From Pseudomonadota bacterium (GTDB taxonomy: Bacteria; Myxococcota; Polyangia; Polyangiales; Polyangiaceae), in the NCBI GenBank assembly GCA_023419055.1, contig JAEZYO010000775.1:1-10331 (forward strand): 10,331 nucleotides of DNA, read 5' to 3'. The translations under genes and the position numbers were made by a program. Below the pieces are notes generated by a model, which worked only from the letters and a program-made list of their open reading frames with translations, did no database searches and was not told where the DNA came from. Shown piece after piece: positions 5,939 to 10,331 of the stretch (position 1 is its first letter; each line of letters starts with the position of its first letter).

Positions 5939-7087
5939 TCAACCTCGCTTCAGAGCGTTGGCTCGAGAAAGCGCGGCGCGCCTCAGCGCCTTCGCGTCCA
6001 CGTCCTCGCCGGGCCGCGGGCTCGAACGACTCGCGCGCAAAAAGGCGGCGCGAGCCTGGGCGGGCTCGTCCCGCTGCAGGAGCGCTTCGCCCAGGAGGAA
6101 CCACGCCGAGAGGTGATCGGGATCCTGATTCAAGAGCTCGGTCAGCACGCGCTCGGCTTCTTCGGGGTCGCCCGAGCCGAGCAGCCGCGCGGCTCGCACC
6201 ATCGGGGGCTCGTCCGGATCGGCGAGCGGGAAGGGTCGAATCGACGCGTGACCTCGAACCGACGCGGGCGGCCGTACCGAGGGGGCGCGGGTCGAGAGCG
6301 GCATACGCACCGAAGCAGGAGGGCTGGTCGAGTGCCGAAGGAAGCCGGGCGTCGAAGTCCGGACCAGGCATTCGGGTGTGGGCAGCACCGCGTCGGCTGG
6401 CGAGACGATCAGCGTTCCGTCCAGGGCGAGGTGCTCCGCGAGCTGCTCGACGATCCCGGCCACGTCGTCGCGATCGAAATAGATGAGCACGTTGCGGCAA
6501 AAGATGAGGTCGAAGGGCGCTCCGGGCGGTGGCTCCTCGTCGATGATGGAGCCCACGCCGAAGGTGATGCGCCGCTTGAGCTCCTCCGAGGCTTGCCAGC
6601 GGGTGCTACCTGGAGGCCCTGGCAGCTTGCCGGGGCGGCTCGCCGTATACCTGCCGGCGCTCGCGATGCGGATGGCGACCGGGTTCACGTCCGTGGCGAG
6701 GATCTCGACGTTCGTGCGCGTCTGCTCGGCGACGAGCGCGACGCTGTACGGCTCTTCTCCGGTCGAGCACGCGGCGCACCAGATCCGGAGGGGCCCACGG
6801 CGCTTGGCCGCGAGGCGCGGGAGCTCGGCGCGCAGCTTCTCGAACTGCTCGGGGTGACGAAAGAACGAAGTGTGTCCGACCGTCGCCGCGTCGAGGAGCA
6901 CGTCTGCGAGCAGGCTGTCGGACGAGCGCAGCGCCTCGGTCAAGAGCTCGACCGGATCTTCTCCGGTCACCTGAGACATTCGCTCCACCACCTCGTAGAC
7001 ACGGCGTGGCCAGCTGCCAGGCGCGTGCCCGATGCGAGGGATCAACAAGCGATCGATGAGCCCGCTCAGCAGGCGAAACTCAGCCAT
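5939..7087 (-). CDS. cheR: CheR-type chemoreceptor glutamate methyltransferase with C-terminal TPR-like tail
   Basis: A 382-residue cytoplasmic enzyme that would transfer methyl groups from S-adenosylmethionine to glutamates of chemoreceptors. Diagnostic parts are TSFFR (73-77), the SAM loop IWCAACSTGEEPYSVAL (102-118), ILATDVNPVAI (129-139) and FDLIFCRNVLIYFD (192-205). The catalytic domain ends near 245. A Pro/Ser/Arg-rich linker (about 250-290, with PPASVR twice at 256-261 and 273-278) precedes a TPR-like helical pair at about 295-355 (AERVLTELLNQDPDHLSAWFLLGEALL). M. xanthus FrzF is also a CheR with TPRs. Two usually conserved stretches differ: the F..NL segment reads FGVGSIID (176-183), and the post-catalytic LG..E segment reads VSPADAV. 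The start at 7087 overlaps the cheB stop by 8 bp (ATGGCTGA), with AGAGG at 7098-7102. It is the last gene of the operon. Confidence 0.93.
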   Translation of the reverse strand: MAEFRLLSGLIDRLLIPRIGHAPGSWPRRVYEVVERMSQVTGEDPVELLTEALRSSDSLLADVLLDAATVGHTSFFRHPEQFEKLRAELPRLAAKRRGPLRIWCAACSTGEEPYSVALVAEQTRTNVEILATDVNPVAIRIASAGRYTASRPGKLPGPPGSTRWQASEELKRRITFGVGSIIDEEPPPGAPFDLIFCRNVLIYFDRDDVAGIVEQLAEHLALDGTLIVSPADAVLPTPECLVRTSTPGFLRHSTSPPASVRMPLSTRAPSVRPPASVRGHASIRPFPLADPDEPPMVRAARLLGSGDPEEAERVLTELLNQDPDHLSAWFLLGEALLQRDEPAQARAAFLRASRSSPRPGEDVDAKALRRAALSRANALKRG

Positions 7088-8018
7088 TCGAGAGCAGCCT
7101 CTTCACGATCTCCCCCAGGAACGCCTCCCGAACCGCCTTCACCTTGGGCGACGCCTCGATCGCAGCTCGTGGCATGAAAGCCGCCTGACAGTCGTCGGGG
7201 TGCTGCGCGAAGCAGCGCCCGCCGTGCTCCGCCAGCGCCGCGAGCGGAAGTGCTCCGTCGTTGCCGAGCCCGGAGAGGATGATCGCGATCGCGCGCTCTC
7301 CGAGCCGGAGCGCGGAGTTCAAGAGCACGTCTCCCGACGGGCGGTGCCCGTTCACGGCCTCCCCCCGCACCAACCGGACGCGCTCGCGCGAGTCGACCTC
7401 CATGTGCGTCCCCGCGGGAGCGATGATCACGCCCGCGGTGAGCGGATCGCCGTGACGGGCGACGCGAGCCGGGTAGTCGTCGTGATGGAGGAGATCGGCG
7501 AGCGCCTCCGCTTTACCGTCCGGCAGGTGCTGCACCACGAGCAACGGAAGCGATTCTCCGCGCAGCGCGTGGACCAGGTTCTCGAGCGGACGGATCGCGC
7601 CGGTCGACCCCACGACGAAGCCCACCGGCCTTCCGTGCGCTGAGGCGCCGAACGCTCCGGCGGCTTTCACGGCCTCGCGCAGGGCTTCGGCTTTCCCCGG
7701 GCTCGCGAGGTCACGCTTGCTGAAGAAGGCCACGGCGCCGAGCGCCCTCGCCTCCTCGGCGAGCGCCGAGCCCTCTTCTTCGGAGCTGACCGCGATCACG
7801 GCGCACTGCCCGCATTTCCGGATCACCGAGAGCCCGCCGAGCTCCGGCATCAAGAGGTCGAGGAGCACGACGCTCGCGGCCTTGAGCGCAGGGTGCTCGA
7901 CGAGCTCCCTCCCGTTCCGCGCGCGTCCGACGACGCGAATGTGCGGATCCTGCTCGAGCAGCCGCTCGAGGCTGGTCGCGACGATGTCCGAATCGTCCGC
8001 GATCAGAACCAGGGTCAT
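7080..8018 (-). CDS. cheB: CheB-type chemoreceptor methylesterase with receiver domain
   Basis: A 312-residue protein. An N-terminal receiver domain (1-120) has acidic D8/D9, phosphoacceptor D54 (VVLLDLLMPE), S78/S79 and K101. A methylesterase domain (about 130-310) carries the Ser-His-Asp triad S138 (GSTG), H164 (VVQHLP) and D254 (LGNDG), plus the conserved APAGTHM (200-206) and NGHRPSGDVLLNS (223-235). It would remove methyl groups or deamidate glutamines on the receptor when phosphorylated by CheA. The ATG at 8018 is chosen because MTLVLIADDS begins the receiver strand and forms an ATGA overlap with the cheA stop (8015-8018). A start at 8036 would add six residues inside cheA without better signals. 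The linker between the two domains is short. All catalytic residues are present, so activity is expected. Confidence 0.95.
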   Translation of the reverse strand: MTLVLIADDSDIVATSLERLLEQDPHIRVVGRARNGRELVEHPALKAASVVLLDLLMPELGGLSVIRKCGQCAVIAVSSEEEGSALAEEARALGAVAFFSKRDLASPGKAEALREAVKAAGAFGASAHGRPVGFVVGSTGAIRPLENLVHALRGESLPLLVVQHLPDGKAEALADLLHHDDYPARVARHGDPLTAGVIIAPAGTHMEVDSRERVRLVRGEAVNGHRPSGDVLLNSALRLGERAIAIILSGLGNDGALPLAALAEHGGRCFAQHPDDCQAAFMPRAAIEASPKVKAVREAFLGEIVKRLLSNG

Positions 8019-10150
8019 GCCCGCGGGGTCACGCATTGCTCGATGAGGCTCTTCAGCTCGAGCTCGTCGAAGCGCTGCTTCGCGAGCACGGCGACCACGC
8101 CCAGCTGCTCGAGCTTGGATCGGTTCAAATCAGTGGCCACGGTGGTGAGCACGATGACGGGTGTCCGGGCCAGCTCCGGCTCGGTGCGCATTTGGCCTAC
8201 CATCTCGATGCCATCCATGTAGGGCATCTCGATGTCGGTCAGGATGATGTCCGGGGGCTCGCTGCGAGCCATGCTGAGGCCTTGCCGGCCGTCGGTCGCT
8301 TCCCGCACGACGAGGCCGAGCGAGCGCAGGATGCCGCACAGGAGCTCGCGCGCGACGGGAGCGTCCTCCACCACGAGCGCCGTCTGCTGACGCACGCGCG
8401 CGCCGCGCGCGACGCCGCGTACGGTGGCGTGCAGCGCCTCGACGTCGAGCAGGAGGAGGACCCCGCCGTCCGGCGTGGGAGAAACACCGCGGATCAGCGG
8501 CGAGCGGACCGGCATTTCTTCCGCACGCTGGACGGTGATCGCGCGCGGGTTGTCGTAGCCCTCGATGCTGACCGCGTAGAGCCCCGAGGCGCTGTAAAGG
8601 ATGAGCGCGGCTTCGCCGACCTTCGGCTGCTCGTTTTCGCCGAGCAACGCCGGCAAAGAATAGAGGCGGATGAGCTCCGTGCCGCGATCGGTGTCGATGC
8701 GGATGAAGTCACCGTCGCCCGTCTGCTCGATGTCGGTGAGGCGGATCACCGAATGTACGGCGCGGCACGGCACGGCGTAGCGCTGCTCGTCGCTCATGAT
8801 CGGGATCGCGACCTCGCCGCGCAGGGTGACCGGCAGGTTGAGGTAGACGCGCGTCCCGACCCCACGGGTCGATTCGATGCGGATCTGTCCGCCGGCCGCG
8901 GCGATCTCGCGCGCGACCACGTCTAGCCCGACGCCTCGACCGGAGATCTGAGTCACCTGTTCAGCGGTCGTCACGCCCTGCTCGAACAGGAACGGCAAGA
9001 GCTCCTCGTTCCGTAAGCCCTCCACCGGCCGCCCGCGACCGAGCAGCACCTGGCGCAGCCGCTCGTAATCCACGCCGCCGCCGTCGTCGCTCACCCTGAC
9101 GGTGATGGTGGCGCCGACCTGGCTGATCGAAACTTCGATGCTGGCGCGGTCGGGCTTCTTCGCGGCGCGCCGCGCCTCCACCGGCTCGATGCCGTGGTCG
9201 AGCGCGTTCCGCACCAGGTGCAAGAGCGACTGCTCGAGCCGGCGCTCGATGGCCATGTCGAGGATGGCGTCGCCGCTCACGCGAATTTCGACGTCCTTGC
9301 CGAGCGTCCGCGCGGTGCTGCGGCCGACGCGCACCACCTGGTTCAGCAGGCGATCGGTGCCCACCACCGAGGCGCGGTGCACGGCGCGCTCGAGCTCGTC
9401 GAGCGTGAGGCCGAGCGAGAAATCGCTGCTCGACCACTCGGCGCGGATGGCCGAGAGCCCGCGATCGACCTCGGCGCCGTAGCCGAGCGTCTTGGCGATG
9501 CGCTCGACGAGGGTCTCGGGAGACTGGCGGGGATCGATCTCCACGAGGAGCGCTCGCAGCATGCGCTGCATCTCGCGCAGGCGCTCGTGGAAGACGGCTT
9601 GCTCACCGTAGAGGCGCCGGAGCTCGTGAACGAGTGGACGCACTTCTTCGGCGCGGAGGATCGCCTCGGCGGCCTTGTCCGCCCTGTCCGCCTTGTCCGG
9701 CGGAGCGGAGCGGCGCTTCTCTACCGGGGCGGCCTCGGCTTTCGGCTTGGGCTGCGCGGGGGAGTTCGCGGCCACGGCGTCGAGCTCGGCGATGGCGGCC
9801 CGGAGCTGCGCGTAGAGCGGCTCGAGCACCTTCGCGTCCTCGAGCTCGTGCTCGCCGGACACCATCCCGATGCCCTCGAAGGCGCTGAGCAGCGCGTCGC
9901 CGGTGAGCGTGGTCGGCCCGCCTGCTCGGCGAAGCGCGTCCACCACCGATTCGGCGAGCTCCGCGAGCTGCCCGCAGGTCTCGAGCTCGAGCATGTGCGC
10001 CTCGCCCTTGACCGTGTGGAGCAACCTGCGGAGAGTCGCGAGGCTCTGCGGGTTCCCCTGCTCGACCGCAAGCCAGAGCTCGGTCGCCTCGGCGACGCGA
10101 GTCGGCATGCTTCGCGAGAAGCTCGCGATCAGCTCATCCCGGGAGCTCAT
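8015..10150 (-). CDS. cheA: Hybrid CheA histidine kinase with C-terminal receiver (FrzE-like architecture)
   Basis: A 711-residue cytoplasmic kinase. The domains in order are: HPt/P1 (1-120) with phosphoacceptor H45 (LLHTVKGEAHML); a low-complexity linker (125-165) instead of a P2 domain; a helical dimerisation region (about 165-260); an HATPase with N box LLHLVRNALDHGIE (N315, H319), G1 DDGGG (355-359) and G2 GRGVGLD (404-410); a CheW-like P5 domain (about 440-580); and a receiver (590-705) with E595/D596, phosphoacceptor D639 (ILTDIEMP), T669/T670 and K691. It should phosphorylate its own receiver and CheB in response to the receptor encoded just upstream. The ATG at 10150 is preferred to one at 10171 because CGGAG lies 7 bases before it and MSSRDELIASF starts the HPt directly. 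It overlaps the receptor gene by 17 bp and cheB by 4 bp. M. xanthus FrzE has the same CheA-receiver layout. Confidence 0.95.
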   Translation of the reverse strand: MSSRDELIASFSRSMPTRVAEATELWLAVEQGNPQSLATLRRLLHTVKGEAHMLELETCGQLAELAESVVDALRRAGGPTTLTGDALLSAFEGIGMVSGEHELEDAKVLEPLYAQLRAAIAELDAVAANSPAQPKPKAEAAPVEKRRSAPPDKADRADKAAEAILRAEEVRPLVHELRRLYGEQAVFHERLREMQRMLRALLVEIDPRQSPETLVERIAKTLGYGAEVDRGLSAIRAEWSSSDFSLGLTLDELERAVHRASVVGTDRLLNQVVRVGRSTARTLGKDVEIRVSGDAILDMAIERRLEQSLLHLVRNALDHGIEPVEARRAAKKPDRASIEVSISQVGATITVRVSDDGGGVDYERLRQVLLGRGRPVEGLRNEELLPFLFEQGVTTAEQVTQISGRGVGLDVVAREIAAAGGQIRIESTRGVGTRVYLNLPVTLRGEVAIPIMSDEQRYAVPCRAVHSVIRLTDIEQTGDGDFIRIDTDRGTELIRLYSLPALLGENEQPKVGEAALILYSASGLYAVSIEGYDNPRAITVQRAEEMPVRSPLIRGVSPTPDGGVLLLLDVEALHATVRGVARGARVRQQTALVVEDAPVARELLCGILRSLGLVVREATDGRQGLSMARSEPPDIILTDIEMPYMDGIEMVGQMRTEPELARTPVIVLTTVATDLNRSKLEQLGVVAVLAKQRFDELELKSLIEQCVTPRA
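9672..9698. repeat. Three tandem 9-bp units inside cheA
   Basis: GCCTTGTCC, GCCCTGTCC and GCCTTGTCC lie in tandem, with one mismatch in the middle copy. On the coding strand they give ADK/ADR-type triplets in the charged linker between HPt and dimerisation domains (residues about 152-160, DKADRADKA). The unit is a multiple of three, so copy-number change would alter linker length without a frameshift. Confidence 0.8.
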
Positions 10151-10331
10151 CGCCGAGCTCCGTCGAGTCATGCCCGCTGACGCGGAACTTCTTCGCCGCG
10201 AGCTTCAACTCGTGAGAGAGCTGGAGCAGGCTCTCGCCGTTTCTCGTGCTGTCGTTGCTGCCGGTCAGCGAGTCGTTCACCGCTCCCACGATCTCGACGA
10301 TGGCCGTCTTCACCTGTGAGGTCCCCTCGCG
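10134..10331 (-). CDS. Methyl-accepting chemotaxis protein, C-terminal 65 residues (partial)
   Basis: An open frame enters from the right edge and ends at the TGA at 10134-10136, giving 65 residues. It begins REGTSQVKTAIVEIVGAVND and has the helical SLLQLSHELKLAAKKFRV segment typical of the end of chemoreceptor signalling domains, where the second methylation helix is followed by a short tail. The tail ends in DELPG; the NWETF-type CheR-binding pentapeptide of enterobacterial receptors is absent. It lies directly upstream of cheA in the same direction and overlaps it by 17 bp, so it is probably the cognate receptor. The sensory part, and whether it is membrane-bound or soluble like FrzCD, lie outside the window. 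Confidence 0.75.
   Translation of the reverse strand, partial: REGTSQVKTAIVEIVGAVNDSLTGSNDSTRNGESLLQLSHELKLAAKKFRVSGHDSTELGDELPG
10158..10162 (-). promoter_or_regulatory. Ribosome binding site of cheA inside the receptor gene
   Basis: On the minus strand CGGAG is followed by seven bases and the ATG at 10150. It lies within the last codons of the upstream receptor gene. It decides the cheA start against the ATG at 10171, which lacks a comparable site. It suggests coupled translation of receptor and kinase. Confidence 0.5.

Noticed and set aside
4885..6486. A 533-codon open frame on the plus strand
   Set aside because: It is an out-of-frame shadow of the cupin lipoprotein gene and antisense to cheR, with very Arg-rich composition and no domain.
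10151..10171. cheA start at 10171
   Set aside because: No good ribosome site; the ATG at 10150 has CGGAG at 7 bases and begins the HPt domain directly.
1..10331. CRISPR array, tRNA or rRNA gene, insertion sequence, defence island
   Set aside because: No regularly spaced repeats, no recognisable RNA gene sequence, no transposase and no terminal inverted repeats were seen. The genes are ordinary chromosomal repair, transport and signalling genes.

Overview
The window is about 10.3 kb of dense, GC-rich chromosome with short gaps and frequent stop/start overlaps. The combination of a periplasmic TonB domain fused to a TonB-dependent receptor, a chemosensory cluster in the order of the Myxococcus xanthus frz genes with a CheA-receiver hybrid, and a Pro/Ala-rich lipoprotein points to a myxobacterium-like member of Myxococcota (perhaps Polyangia). 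This is inference from gene content. No rRNA or tRNA gene, mobile element or CRISPR array is visible.

Left part (1-2260). The N-terminal 452 residues of a TonB-dependent outer-membrane receptor run leftwards off the window edge. It carries a signal peptide, a TonB C-terminal-like domain, a carboxypeptidase-regulatory-like domain, a TonB-box-like segment and a plug. Diverging from it is an exodeoxyribonuclease III-type AP endonuclease (xth). No stretch longer than 300 bases lacks a gene; the largest gaps are the divergent intergenic regions at 1359-1492 and 4676-4897.

Middle (2274-5935). A minus-strand pair consists of a PIN-PhoH ATPase followed by a DUF1704 putative zinc peptidase (HExxxH), joined by an ATGA overlap and so probably translationally coupled. 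Diverging from it is a predicted outer-membrane or periplasmic lipoprotein with two cupin-like domains. Its stop lies 3 bp from the stop of the converging chemosensory operon.

Right part (5939-10331). A minus-strand chemosensory operon reads, in transcription order: end of a methyl-accepting chemotaxis protein, CheA with a C-terminal receiver, CheB (receiver plus methylesterase), and CheR with a C-terminal TPR-like tail. Every junction overlaps (17, 4 and 8 bp), which indicates one coupled transcript. CheR and CheB would set the methylation state of the receptor that controls CheA, and CheA can pass phosphate to its own receiver and to CheB. No CheW or stand-alone CheY is in the window; they may lie upstream of the receptor gene, beyond the right edge. 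The output (motility reversal, development or another process) cannot be told from this sequence.
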